Shown one piece after another: positions 45,145 to 57,054 of a stretch of 64,000 nt of DNA. Source of the DNA: Gonatopus flavifemur (taxonomy: Eukaryota; Arthropoda; Insecta; Hymenoptera; Dryinidae); the NCBI GenBank assembly GCA_018340375.1, contig JAFFJZ010000001.1, positions 19,176,001 through 19,240,000 on the forward strand, written 5' to 3'. The stretch's first letter is position 1. Each line of letters starts with the position of its first letter. The notes below the pieces were generated by a model. That model did not search any database and was not told the DNA's origin. It worked only from the letters and a program-made list of their open reading frames with translations. A program made the translations under genes and the position numbers.

Positions 45145-46174
45145 CCAGGTTTAGAAGTATGAAACCGGAATTTCCCTATAAATAGCACTAGCCATCAGTT
45201 TAGGAACCCTAAGACCACTTCTTCAGCATCATCATCTCCCCCTAACAGCCGATAAAGATTTTCAACACAAGACAACAGTAGTTCTGTACATCTGTGATTG
45301 TTTTATAACCTTAAACATGTCGAGTTTTGTGCCTACGAACTACGATCTGCGGATAGCACTGGCTTTTTGTTATCATTTGGAGAAAACTGCTGCAGAATCA
45401 CTTTGAATGCTTGTCGAAGCTTACGGTGAACATACCCTAGGTAAAACACAGTGTTTCGAGTGGTTCAAAAAATTTAAAAATTGTGATTTTGATGTGAGAA
45501 ACGAAGAGCGTGAATGAAAGATTGCAAGAAAGTCATTTCTCCATCGAATTGTGACAGATGATGAAAACTGGATATAATTTGAGAATCCTAAGCGTCGGAA
45601 ATCATGGGTGAATCCAGGCGAATCATCGACATCCACTACCAGACCAAATCGTTTTGGAAAGAAGACAATGCTCTGTGTTTGGTGGGATCGGAAAGGTGTG
45701 ATCTACTATGAGCTGCTAAAACCTGGGCAAACCGTCAACACTGATCGCTACCAACGGCAAATGATCGACTTGAATCGCGCATTGCGTGAAAAACGACCGG
45801 AATATGGAAAAAGGCAACACAAAGTCATCTTGCTGCACGATAATGCCCCATCACACACAGCAAAACGGGTCAGGGAAACGATCGAGGCGTTTAATTGGGA
45901 GATGCTACCGCATGCGGCTTGATCTCTAGACTTGGCTCCGTCCGATTATCATCTATTCGCGTCAATGGGACACGCTCTCGCTGAACAACGCTTCAATTCG
46001 CTCCAAAAGAGAAACTGTTTTTTTTTTGTCGTAGCATTCATAAACTGTCGGAAAGGTGGGAAAAATGTATACACAGCGATGGAGATTATTTCGAATAAAA
46101 TATTTTTCATCATTTTCAAACAATAAACGTGTGATTTTTACAAAAAAATTCTGGTTTCATACTTCTACACCTGG
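45145..46174 (+). mobile_element. Degenerate mariner element (copy 2)
   Basis: 1030 bp with ends CCAGGTTTAGAAGTATGAAA and TTTCATACTTCTACACCTGG, flanked by TA (45143-45144, 46175-46176). Same family as 16513-17690 but plus strand and about 150 bp shorter. The transposase begins at 45317 and carries stops (for example after AAESL), an internal deletion joining the HTH region to the DDE domain, and a stop after MLPHAA. All three catalytic Asp (TDDENW, HDNAPSH, APSDYHLF) are still readable, unlike copy 1. Confidence 0.92.
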
Positions 46175-46501
46175 TATATAACTGTAGTATACATACAAAT
46201 GTTTGGAATAAACATGATATGTGCTCTTACGAACCAACCAAGTTCGCGAGAGTACATAACGTGTACTTGGATCCTTACTTATTTGTATTTCATCTATTCG
46301 TAAACGAACAGAATAAAAAGGTCAACGAAAGGTTGAATTCATGAAAAAGTAAGTACAAAAAAAAGTTTGTTTAACAGTCTAAGAATACTGAATACAAATA
46401 TACGAAATTTACAAATTTTAACATCAAGACAGAACACGATTTTCAAAAACAAGTCCTGAGACGATACAAGAATTCTTATATCATCTCAGTATCAATTGAA
46501 A

Positions 46502-48911
46502 TCAGGATACATATTCTAAACTACGTTGTTTTTTTTTGAATAAACTCTTTTGTAACGTCTTTGACGTTGAACTTTCATACATACTTCCAGTTGACTTCCT
46601 TTTGGAGGAATTCGCGGTAGATGAATTATTAAGATTCAAAGTATTTTCCTTATCAATCTCTTCCACGCAATCACCTTTCGATTTCTTGGAATTATTTTTA
46701 CGCATTCTATTCAAAGAATCAATCCAATGTCTCTTCTCGTGTCCATCCTCGCATATCAAATAATGATCGTTCACTCGAATTTTAAGATTCATAGAATCCT
46801 TATCATCGCACACAATGAGATAATCTTTACGCAAAACGGGAAATACTAAATTGTATTTTTGATTTCCTCGTCTTGACGGCCGGGTGAGAACGAAACAAGT
46901 GTCGAATAAAAAACAGTGAAATTTCTGTAAGTAATGACATATATATAATATAAATATATGTGATAATCATATTTTTGATCGTGATCATGAGAAAATCTTA
47001 CCAGTCTTTGAACGTCTCTCAGTTGACCTTCCGTTATGAGCTCTGATGCTCCTTCGATCGATTTTTCTGGATCGTACTCGGGTTTTATATTAATTTTCGA
47101 TCGAGCTAATTTACATTCGGCATCTCCCATTGCCTCGTCGATGCGTCTAAGTAATTCCGTCAGGGCTCGATCGGCTTTGTTCAAAGATACTTGATCAGCG
47201 TGCTCGGGGGGCGTGTGTTTCAAAATTTCTTTCATCAATAACGGATACTTGACGATACGCGATCGCGGTACGTCCAGGTATGTCCACAAATCTACAGAAT
47301 GAGGAGATGCTAATTTTCTTTTGATGAAACTCTGGAAACGCTTGTCCGTGGATTTTTTTGTTTTTAATAAATGTCTCGCCCAGATTTGTGTTCTGCATCT
47401 TTCCAAATACAATTCCTGTATCGTAGGTAACTGTTGGGATATTAGATCAACTAGATTAGATTTAAGGACGTTTGAATCTTAGGAAACAAAAGATTTCATT
47501 GAACTGACCCAGCTGATTATCGTTGGACCTACGGTTTGCGTGAATCCAGATTTGTCTCTTAATTTAATTAATTCATCCCTCAGGTTGCTATGTACATCGA
47601 TGAATTTTGGAACGTCGCAAAAAAGTGTGTGCATTTCGGTCGAGGTGAAAATGTCGATTGAAGATAACGGTTCGTAATACACATCTTTGAGAAGATAAAG
47701 GTCTTGTAAAAGTACATTTTCGCCACAATACAGCTCATAAATTGCTTCTTGTCTTTTGATTTCGCTTCGACTTAATACGTTATTCGATTGATCTCTAATA
47801 TTTACATCCGCGACGTCCAGTAACCAACTACGAAGCGCAACTCTGCTGGTGTTTTCGATAGTATTCGCTTTCACGCATCTAGAAGGTTCAAAAACATTGA
47901 AATTCAAATTCAGTTTTCAAGGAAACGTGCAACAACCGGGAATTTTTAATAATAATTGTAATATAACTATACTTTGATCGTGGAGTCTCCGTATTTGTTT
48001 CATCTTCCACAAAAGACAACTCTAATGGATTTGAGTGGGTGCTAAAAGATCTGTGAAGAACGTTTCCAATTTTCATGCCGGAGGAGGAAGAGAATATGCT
48101 ACTAGCAACTTCTGTGATTCTTCTTCTTTTCTTCTTCTTACCAGCAGTGGAATCTATAGAAATATCCATCGAACTGACACTAATCGCATCGCTCTTAGGT
48201 CGTTTTCTGGATCTCTAGAAAATAAAATCAAGATGAAATATTTATTTAGCTTCATTTACGAGGAAATGTATATCTCTATGCCGAGAGAACAGATCTTCCA
48301 AGTGAACTTGAGATTTTTTGTATGACTGATTCTTGGTTGACAAGTATAAAATCCACTCTTTCGTGGCAAACAAAGAAATATATCTGATTCATAATATTTT
48401 CTTATTTAGTAGTAACTTCTTCATGTCCTAAAGACGAACAATCAATTTATGCATTTTATATGATTTTACAAGACACCAGGGGAGATACGAGATACAAGTT
48501 TCCTGATTTACTCAATTTTTCTTATATAGACATGATCCGCAATCAAGTTTAGCTGTTGATAATCCATAGTTTGACGTCGATTTGTATGAAATAATGTTGA
48601 ACGTATCGTGTAAAATCTTCTGTAGACACTTTGTATCTTCCCTGAATATTTTGTTCGGTAAGCCATCAAATGTGCTCTATTAAACATCTTTTGGATCTTG
48701 CTGTTCTCTTGGAGGATTACAAATATAAATGAAAAATTTCTCAAAATCAGAAAGTTACATCAAAGGAGTTGAATTACGATTAGTGGTTTATTAGTATTGT
48801 CAAAGAATGATAAAATATCAAGTATTAGGAGAAGTATTCTCTACTCACCAGCCAAAGTCTTCTTCTAGGTTCTTGAAATGAATTTTTAGTTACAGCATCG
48901 CATTCATCCAT
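46502..48911 (-). CDS. RhoGEF of the NET1/ARHGEF3 (XPLN) type
   Basis: Dbl-family exchange factor that loads GTP onto Rho GTPases (RhoA/B in vertebrates). Five minus-strand exons give 508 aa: 48911-48849, 48214-47973, 47878-47509, 47430-47002 and 46924-46502. The N-terminus has basic clusters (RSRKRPKS, GKKKKRRR) like the nuclear localisation signals of NET1. The DH domain runs from about residue 143 (KRQEAIYELYCGE) to about 330 and includes LWTYLDVPRSRIVKYPLLMK and EILKHTPPEH, diagnostic of this subfamily. The PH domain (about 345-450) begins KFHCFLFDTCFVLTRP and ends HWIDSLNRM; its middle is shorter than in human NET1. The tail is Ser/Lys-rich. It starts 597 bp from, and diverges from, ADAM17. 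NET1 and ARHGEF3 are equally good vertebrate counterparts. Confidence 0.92.
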
Positions 48912-49508
48912 TTTGAACAGTGTTGAACTGTATAGTTGGAATAATTAAAACATTCACAACTCGATTTTAATTCATTCAACTGATACGCGATATTTATTGG
49001 GCATTTGTTCATTACAGACAATTCTTGATTTCAATATATTTTCTCTCTTTGTGTTGATGAAAAATATAGAAAATGTGTATACATTCGTTCAGGTTATGAT
49101 TCTATTTTTTTTGTCACTGAATTTAAAAAATGATTCGAAATAATTAGAATCGAATCAATTGAATCGTTTTTAACGGTCCTTATTGGACTATATCGTGGAA
49201 GAATAAGAACATTGAACTCAATACATAATAATGGAATGGACGCGGTGATACAAAATCGCTTATACAGAGAGAGAGAGAAGTGTGATTGGCGGTGAATTTG
49301 TCCTTGTCTATTCTAGTAAGTCTCTAGAAATTGACCAATCAACGAGTTTCGGGACATTGCTACTCCTTGTTTGTTTTTATAAACAAGTTCTACTACCTAT
49401 AACATGTGATTTTTACAGGTAGGAGCAGGTAGAGGAAGAGCATGCTGAGGATGTTGCGGGTTCTGCATATTCATTGTTCCCATTGTTGATAAACAAATAT
49501 AATTTTAT
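48912..49508. promoter_or_regulatory. Divergent intergenic region between RhoGEF and ADAM17
   Basis: 597 bp separating two start codons that point away from each other; it must contain both 5' UTRs and promoters. A GA microsatellite lies at about 49266-49278 and a short GACCAATCA/TGATTGGC pair near 49290-49340. No TATA box assigned. Confidence 0.4.
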
Positions 49509-52500
49509 ATGAAATTCATCGATATGGAAGTCAAAACTGTACCATTACTTTTTTATTATTTTGTCGTCACTATTCACAGTATTAGTAAGTTCATTTTTTC
49601 TATTATTCGACTAATTTTAACTATTTTCATTGTGTTATCTAATTTTTGTGTAATACTTCAATCATACAATATCAAATTGATAACAGTTTCATTCGCTAAT
49701 TCAATGAACCGATATTTACAGATTGTTTACATAGGAATTTAAAGTATTACGAAACACTGCAGGTGTCAAATTTTCAACATAGAATCGTCAAACGAGGCAT
49801 TCAACACAGTTATCATCCTTACAATAAAATAAGAGAATTAGAATTCCATTCGCATGGACGGTGAGAATTTTTATGTTTATGTACAAACTTTTATTGCAGA
49901 ATTAAGTGTTTTTGATTTGTCATTTGCAAGGAGTTGAAATAGTTAGATTTTGCAATAATTCATTCAAGATTATTTTACTCTTGCTGGATTGATATCTTTG
50001 TATATTTTAGTATAAATATTTTGTTAATTTAGTAGATAGTACAATAAATGAATATAATATGGAACTATTATCTTGCAACTTTGGCTGATCATTTCACAAC
50101 ATCGTTCTAACGACGTTGCATAATATTTCCAGCTTCTTTCGTCTGATTTTATCTCCGAGAAGAGAGGTAATCCATTCCAATTTCAAAGCGTACGAAGTTA
50201 ACGGAGATGGAAAGGAAACCACAGTACATTTAGGTGAGGACATGAATTTTTTACTCTGTTATATCACTTTAATATACAAATCCAAGTAAAGTCAATGCAA
50301 TCTAGTCAACTATATATTATAAATTGACATATTTCTGCTCCTTTGATTTTTAATCATGAATGTCATTTTGTCGTTAAACTATTCCTATGAAATCTCTAGC
50401 TATGTTGTGTTCTCAATTTGAGATCTTTGGCAAACCGAATAAATTTAAAATGAATGAAAATTCCTAATAGCATTCTTAAAAATTGTGCATATATATTTTT
50501 TCTACTCCTCTTCTTTATATTTCCAATTTGTCTTTTCGTCTCTGAGGATGTCCTCGTGATTGGAAGATACTTGAGCATAAAGAAGAATAATAACAATAGT
50601 TTGTATCTGTTTACACAGATCATGAAAACTTTTATCACGGTCATGTGTTTGGAGAAATTGATTCGCACACCCAAGTACACATAGACGATGGTCTATTGAC
50701 CGCTGTTATTTCATTATCCGATGATACTTATCATATCGAGGTAAGGGTGAAAGCTAGACCGTATTTCGACGTTTTTACATATTTCAGAAACATGATTTAT
50801 GTTCGTTTGCAGCCCTCTTGGAGACATCTTCCTCATATGGGTAACGAGAGTATGATAATATACAAATCATCGAACGTCAAGTTCAGTTGGGAGCATTTCG
50901 AGAATGGCGAAGGTCACACTCATAGCGCGCCTAAAACTTGTGGCTACGTTAAAGAAGATTTTGGTAATATATCGTACGATCATCGCTTCGATTGAATAAA
51001 TAAACCGCTGACCATTGATTTCTTCTTCAGATAATTCGATAGAAAATCATGAAACGAAACAAAACCACGAAATGGAAAGGGAAGAACAAAAGGAACATAG
51101 TAGAACAAAAAGACAAACGGAAACCTACGAATATACTCCAACAAAAACTCGATGTCCTTTATTATTAGTCGCAGATTATCGGTTTTATCAGGAGATGGGG
51201 GCTAGCAGTACCAAGACTACTATCAATTATTTGGTATGAGTATCCCCACGAAAAAATTCCCTCTGAATTTCATTCCCAAACTCACTGAGATAATCTATCT
51301 ATGAATATCTCTGAAAATCTCTCATTTGACACTCTTTGAGAAACTATGAACATTTGCAATGCTTTGAATAACTCTTCACTGAAAATCTCTTGAATTTTGG
51401 TTCGTACGTCCTTAATTTTCAATGAAATTTTTTCATTGGGGTAGAGAATGATCGTTTATAGGTATAGATTAAATATAATTATACAGATGAATCCTTTTTC
51501 TTTTACAGATCAGTTTGATCGACAGAGTGCATAAAATCTATAACGATACCATGTGGCAAGAGCGACAAGAACAAGATGGATTCAAAGGAATGGGTTTTGT
51601 GATTAAAAAAATTGTTGTGCACAGTGAACCCACAAGAGTTCGAGGTGGGGAAACACATTATAATATGGTTAGAGAAAAGTGGGATGTACGTACTCTGTTG
51701 GAGGTGAGAAAATATATTCTAAAATAACGCTAATTGAATCACGTGATCAAAAGTATTATCGATTCAACAGAATATTCATATTTCCAGGTTTTCAGCAGAG
51801 AGTATAGCCATAAAGATTTTTGCCTCGCACATCTGTTCACCGATCTTAAATTCGAGGGCGGTATCTTAGGATTAGCTTACGTTGGATCTCCTCGTAGGAA
51901 TTCCGTGGGAGGAATTTGTACCCCAGGTATGTGTTTGATTCGTAGCAGTGTCTCGACGCCAAGCAGTACACTACCGCACACTTGAGCCAACTCTGGAAAC
52001 TTATGAAATTTCGATGGAAAATCTAATAAATTTCAAAGTTTATAGGAAGGTCATTTTTCAATTTTATCAAAGTTTTATGCTGAAAAGCTTCTCTCCCAAG
52101 TCGATGAACATTGAGACTTTGATAATCTTTCATTGAATTCAAAATTCAAACTTCTTTCGACTTACCGAATCATATTTGTTACAGAATATTTCAAAAATGG
52201 ATACACGCTGTATCTGAACTCGGGACTCAGTTCAAGTAGAAATCATTACGGACAGAGAGTAATTACGAGGGAAGCAGATTTAGTAACAGCTCACGAGTTT
52301 GGTCATAATTGGGGTTCTGAACATGATCCAGATATAACTGTAAGATTTGTAACTTCATTATAAGATTTGAACACTGATCAATCTCTTTGTTATTCCTGAA
52401 TTATCGAATTCAGATATTTATGTAAACATTTTGTGCCTCGCGATATCGTTTGGACAGGTTTTAGATGAGTTTCAGACTAAAACTTGTCTAAAAAATATTG

Positions 52501-53808
52501 CAAGATTGGTTGTCGAGTTTATGAAATATGATACACAATGACACAGGAATGCAGTCCCAGTGCTAGTCAAGGTGGATCTTACTTGATGTATACTTACAGC
52601 GTTAGTGGTTACGATGTCAACAACAAGGTAACATTAACATTTATAAATTCGTATAAAACATTCTGGTATTGAAATCCAATTGAATGTTAAATACTTTTTT
52701 AGCGTTTCTCACCATGCAGTTTGAGATCTATAAGAAAAGTCCTACAAGCTAAGTCGGGCAGATGTTTTTCGGAGCCCGAAGAATCGTTCTGTGGAAATCT
52801 GAGAGTCGAAGGTGACGAGGAATGCGACGCGGGTCTTTTAGGAACCGAGGATAACGATAACTGTTGTGACAAGAACTGTAAACTCCGACGAAATCAAGGA
52901 GCTGTTTGCAGGTACAGAAAAGGTTCCACCTTTTTCTCTCCCAACTTACTTAAAATACTTGTAACTCTACTTTTAAATGGTATTCGCTTTTGTAGTGATA
53001 AGAACTCACCGTGCTGTCAGGATTGTAAGTACATGCCTTTGGGGGTGAAATGTCGTGATGCGCAGTACGCCACTTGCGAACAAGAATCGCGTTGCACCGG
53101 AGCATCGAGCGAATGTCCTAGATCTCCACCGATGAAAGATGGAACCGGTTGTCTCGAGCGTGGACAGTGCAGGCTCGGCAAATGCGTGCCATACTGCGAA
53201 ACCCAAGGTTTACAGAGTTGCATGTGCGACACGAGTGAGTTAGATTCTTTATTTAAAACTGCAAAATCTCACGACAACAGAGGTATTAACAATTGATTTT
53301 TCAACGATCCACACAGTTATCGATGCTTGCAAAAGGTGCTGTAGGATGAGTTTGAACGAAACGTGCTTCCCCATAGATCCACAAGATATCCTACCGGATG
53401 GAACACCTTGCATTCAAGGGTTTTGCAATAAAGTATGTACACAAAATAAACAAAAAGGATTCTTCAAGAAACATAAATTAATGTCATTTCCAGGGAGTTT
53501 GCGAGAAGACGATTCAAGACGTCGTGGAACGATTCTGGGATATCATTGAGGATATCAATATCAATAAAGTGATGAGATTCTTAAAAGATAACATAGTCGG
53601 AGCTGTGATAATAAGTACCGCCATCGTTTGGATACCTACCAGTTGCGTGATTAATTATATAGATCATAGACGTATAAAACAAACGGAAAAGAAGTGGCAG
53701 TGGAAACATACGGATGAACTTATTCATCCTGACGAGCATAGGCAAGTCATTTACATTGGTGGTCAACGACAGAGGCTACAACCGTCATCGATTGTTCAAC
53801 AATCTTGA
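49509..53808 (+). CDS. ADAM17: ADAM17/TACE, membrane metalloprotease (ectodomain sheddase)
   Basis: ADAM17 cleaves membrane-anchored cytokines, growth factors and receptors near the plasma membrane. Fourteen exons join in frame to 746 aa (human 824): 49509-49584, 49722-49860, 50133-50233, 50619-50740, 50813-50963, 51031-51233, 51509-51703, 51788-51926, 52185-52339, 52547-52627, 52703-52911, 52996-53234, 53317-53432 and 53494-53808. A hydrophobic N-terminal segment is followed by the prodomain with cysteine switch PKTCGY (186-191) and a furin site RTKR (221-224). The zinc motif [11 protein letters not shown] (412-422) and Met-turn [10 protein letters not shown] (about 439-448) follow. Then come the Cys-rich disintegrin and membrane-proximal domains, a transmembrane helix (about 674-696) and a short cytoplasmic tail, shorter than in vertebrates. 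ATG 49509 was chosen; a second in-frame ATG lies 15 bp on. Closer to ADAM17 than to ADAM10. Confidence 0.96.
52425..52543. mobile_element. AACATTTTGT-family MITE filling ADAM17 intron 9 (copy 2)
   Basis: Shares AACATTTTGTG-CT-GCGATAT and AAACTTGTCTAAAA with the copies at 3737 and 62803. It occupies most of the 207-bp intron and ends within a few bp of the next splice acceptor. Confidence 0.55.
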
Positions 53809-54087
53809 TAAGGTGTTGGAACAAAAACTTGTCGACTAGTCATTTACTATCCTCATATTTAATTATTGAAAAATCAGTTTTTTATCCATCGTAAATCCAT
53901 CTTTCGTACTTAAAAAATTTCTGATCTTGTTCCTTTGATTTTATCATTACTTTGCATTTTTTAACGATTTTAAATTTTATATGTACAATTTATATTTACT
54001 TCGATACTTATGATCACCAAAGTATTATTTATTCGATCAAATTATATAGTATTATATTATAGTTTAAATATATTAGGAGGTTAAAAT

Positions 54088-54093
54088 AATAAA
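54088..54093 (+). promoter_or_regulatory. Candidate polyadenylation signal of ADAM17
   Basis: AATAAA 280 bp after the stop codon in an AT-rich 3' flank. Other A/T words nearby make the choice uncertain. Confidence 0.4.
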
Positions 54094-54827
54094 TTTAGTT
54101 TTATCCAGCCAAATGATAATAATAATACTAATATATTGTTATAGTTATATTTGTATAATTCAATACCAACATTCCTTTGTTAAAAAATATATTAATTTTT
54201 ATTCGGTTGGAAGGTACAAAACCTGTATTTGAACATAAATTTATATTTCATTTAAATATTCTGATTTTTATTTATGAATCCTCTTGGAATGTTTTATTAT
54301 CCATATAATTGTTGAATCAGTATATCAATAATTGAAGAGATTTTTAAGGGAATAACGGATGGAAAATTCAAATGGCATGTTGAATTTTGCCACGCATGGC
54401 GATTGGATGTTTCAAATACATTGAAATCCCGCCACTTTTTCCGGGTGTTTCCGTTTCCAATGAAGAGCAGTTACCGGAAACGCCCCATATTTTCAATTCC
54501 ATGGGAATTGGCGAATGAATGGAGTGTACTATAATTAGGTTAGGATCTCTGTCATCGACACTCGTTTGTATACAAACAATTTTTGTGAGTAAGTTTGGAG
54601 TGAAATATTTGAGGATGGCTTTTGACAGATAAAAAATAGATGTTTAGAATTGTCGATTGAATAAATGTTTGTTTGTTTGAGACGTCGCAAAGAGGAGAGT
54701 TTCGTGTTTTTCAAGTGTGAAAAGAACAATTAGTTATATGAATTGTTTGTAATAATAGACACGAGAATTTGTATTTCAACAATTGGTGCAAAGTGTTAAT
54801 AAGAAAAACTCAAGAGCGAGAGGTTAG
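54094..54827. other. ADAM17 3' flank grading into the LINE 5' region
   Basis: No gene. The LINE 5' boundary cannot be fixed because no target-site duplication was found; the 5' UTR may start anywhere from about 54360. Confidence 0.35.
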
Positions 54828-56968
54828 GTGGACAAAGTGTTGCCGTTTGCCGGACAAAGGGGGGGTGGGAATCATGATAATAATGGACAAGATAAAGAGA
54901 AAGATCATAATGGTTTGATGAGTGAGGTAATATTGAAGATGGATGAGGAGAGTAAGGATAAGTTTCCGGCGAAAAGGGATGTAGACGATTCCTTCGAGTT
55001 TAAAGGGAAAAAAATTCGTAAAGTTGATGAAGATTTTTCGCGAAATATTGAGAGAAGTAATGATTTGTCGCTTGATGAAATAAAGAAAGTTATAGGGGTA
55101 AATAGTGACGACGACGGTAGGCAAACATCAGTGGATACGATGGGAGCTAATATAAATAAAAATAGTGGATCGAAGATAGGATATAATTTTCATTTTCAAA
55201 GCGATATGAAAAACGGCTTGGGTGGAGATGTTGTCTTCAGCACAAGGGGTGATATGAAACAAGAATATGGTAAAGATAATCAGAATATAGGTAAGAGAGA
55301 TGATGTATATTATGAACAAGGCATGTGTTCATCGTATGTAGTAGAAATTAGAATGATGGAATGTAAGAAAGAGTGGTCGACTGCTGAATGCAATCAAAGA
55401 TTGTATAGAAAAATTTGCAGCATGAAGATAGTAATGGAAGAGTACAAAACGTTAGGAAGGGGAAGAGGAGAGGCTAGATTTAGGAGTTATAGAGAGGCAA
55501 ACAGCTTTATTAGGAAGTGTAAAAATGAGAAGGAGGTGATTGAAGCATATATTCCAAACAGGCAGATAGGAAGAAAAGGCGTGATTATAAATTGGTTTGG
55601 AACGGTAGAGGAGCTTAAGAAAGAGATGTGTGAGGATGCTAACATAGTAGAATTTAAAAGACTGAATAAGAAGATTGTAAATCAGGGTAAAGTAGAATGG
55701 GTTGAGACAAAGAATATTTTGATAAAGGTAAAGGGGGACATTTTGCCTAGTAGGGTTTTTTACGGATATGGACACGAGTTTGTAACAGTCAAACCGTTTG
55801 TGGAGCAGGTTATGCAATGCTACAAATGTTATAGATTTGGGCATCTTAAAACAGAGTGTAACATGGCAGTAGAAATTTGTAGAAGATGTGGGGAAAAGGT
55901 ACATGGGGTGTGTGAAAGAGTTAGTAGGTGCGTGAATTGTGGGGATGCTCATGATAGTACGCATAGATCATGTAAAGTGAGAGGAACGGAAGAGGAAATT
56001 AAGAAATTGATGGCATATAAAAACATTAGTGTGTCAGAAGCCAAGTTTTTGTTGAAGAAAGAAGATAGGTTTAGGGGTAATGTTTGGAATGGAGAGGAGT
56101 TTCCTAGGTTGGGGGTTAAAAAAAGGAATAGTTTTGAAAAAGAAATCGTGGAGAAAAATGGGATTGCTGTTAATAAAGTAAATGGAGTGAGGAGTAATGG
56201 ATTGAGAATGGAAAATAGTTTTTCAATGCTGCAGCGAGAGGATGCTTCTTCAGGTGGAAAAGAAGGGAATTACAAAATGGGAGAAAATAAAAATACTGGG
56301 CAGATGAGGTTATAAGAAGAGGTAGAGTTAATAGGGAAAGGAGTAATAGAAATGAGGTGCATAACAGATATGATGCTAAAGAAAGAGATAATTATAGTGA
56401 AGAAGGAAAAGAGGGAAGATTTAGAAGAGCTAGATACCAGAGTGAAATGTCGGAAATGAGTGAGATTGATAATAGGAGTATGAATAAAGTAAATAAAGGA
56501 GCAATTCCTAAAATACCAAAAGAAGAAGATAAAGGTGAGGCGAATCAAGGTGGTTTATTCAGGTTTGGATCACACAATAAGATGTGGAAAAGAGGTTTTG
56601 GGGGAGGTTGGCAGGTAAGAAGAGATGTCCCCAAAATAATTAGAGTTGAACAGGTAAAGGATTTCAAAATAAAGATGGGTAACTGCGAAGAAACATCTCG
56701 CACATTAAAGGTTTCAGATATAAAGAGTGAACAAGAAGGTGATATACAAAGTAATGAAAAGTTTACAGAAGAAATCATGGAGGATATAGTTATTCAAAAG
56801 GAGGATAGTGGTAAGCAGATTTTTGATAATAAAATAGGAAACAGTGAAGGGGGGAAAAGTAGGAACATAGTAGGATATTCTAATATAAAGAGTTCCGTGC
56901 AGAATAGTAGTGGAAATGAAGAAGATGAGAAGGGAGTGATGGATGAGAGTAGAGTGGTGGGGAGGTAA
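54828..56968 (+). pseudogene. LINE ORF1: gag-like nucleic-acid-binding protein, one frameshift
   Basis: The frame is open from 54828, but the first ATG in it is at 54918 (MSEVILKMDEE). The N-terminal half is charged. An RRM-like region is followed by three zinc knuckles at about 55810-55975: CYKCYRFGHLKTEC, CRRCGEKVHGVC and CVNCGDAHDSTHRSC. The frame ends at 56315; a second frame, open from about 56291 (KYWADEVIRRG) to TAA 56968, continues as the C-terminal tail. A single indel in the A-rich stretch 56270-56300 explains the break. Chaperone/RNP role is known for the family. Confidence 0.85.
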
Positions 56969-57054
56969 CAGGAAAGTTAGTAAGGAGGATTTGTTGAGGT
57001 GCCTTTGTTTTATGGTAAATAGTAATAAAGTAGTTCGATTATAAATAACACATA

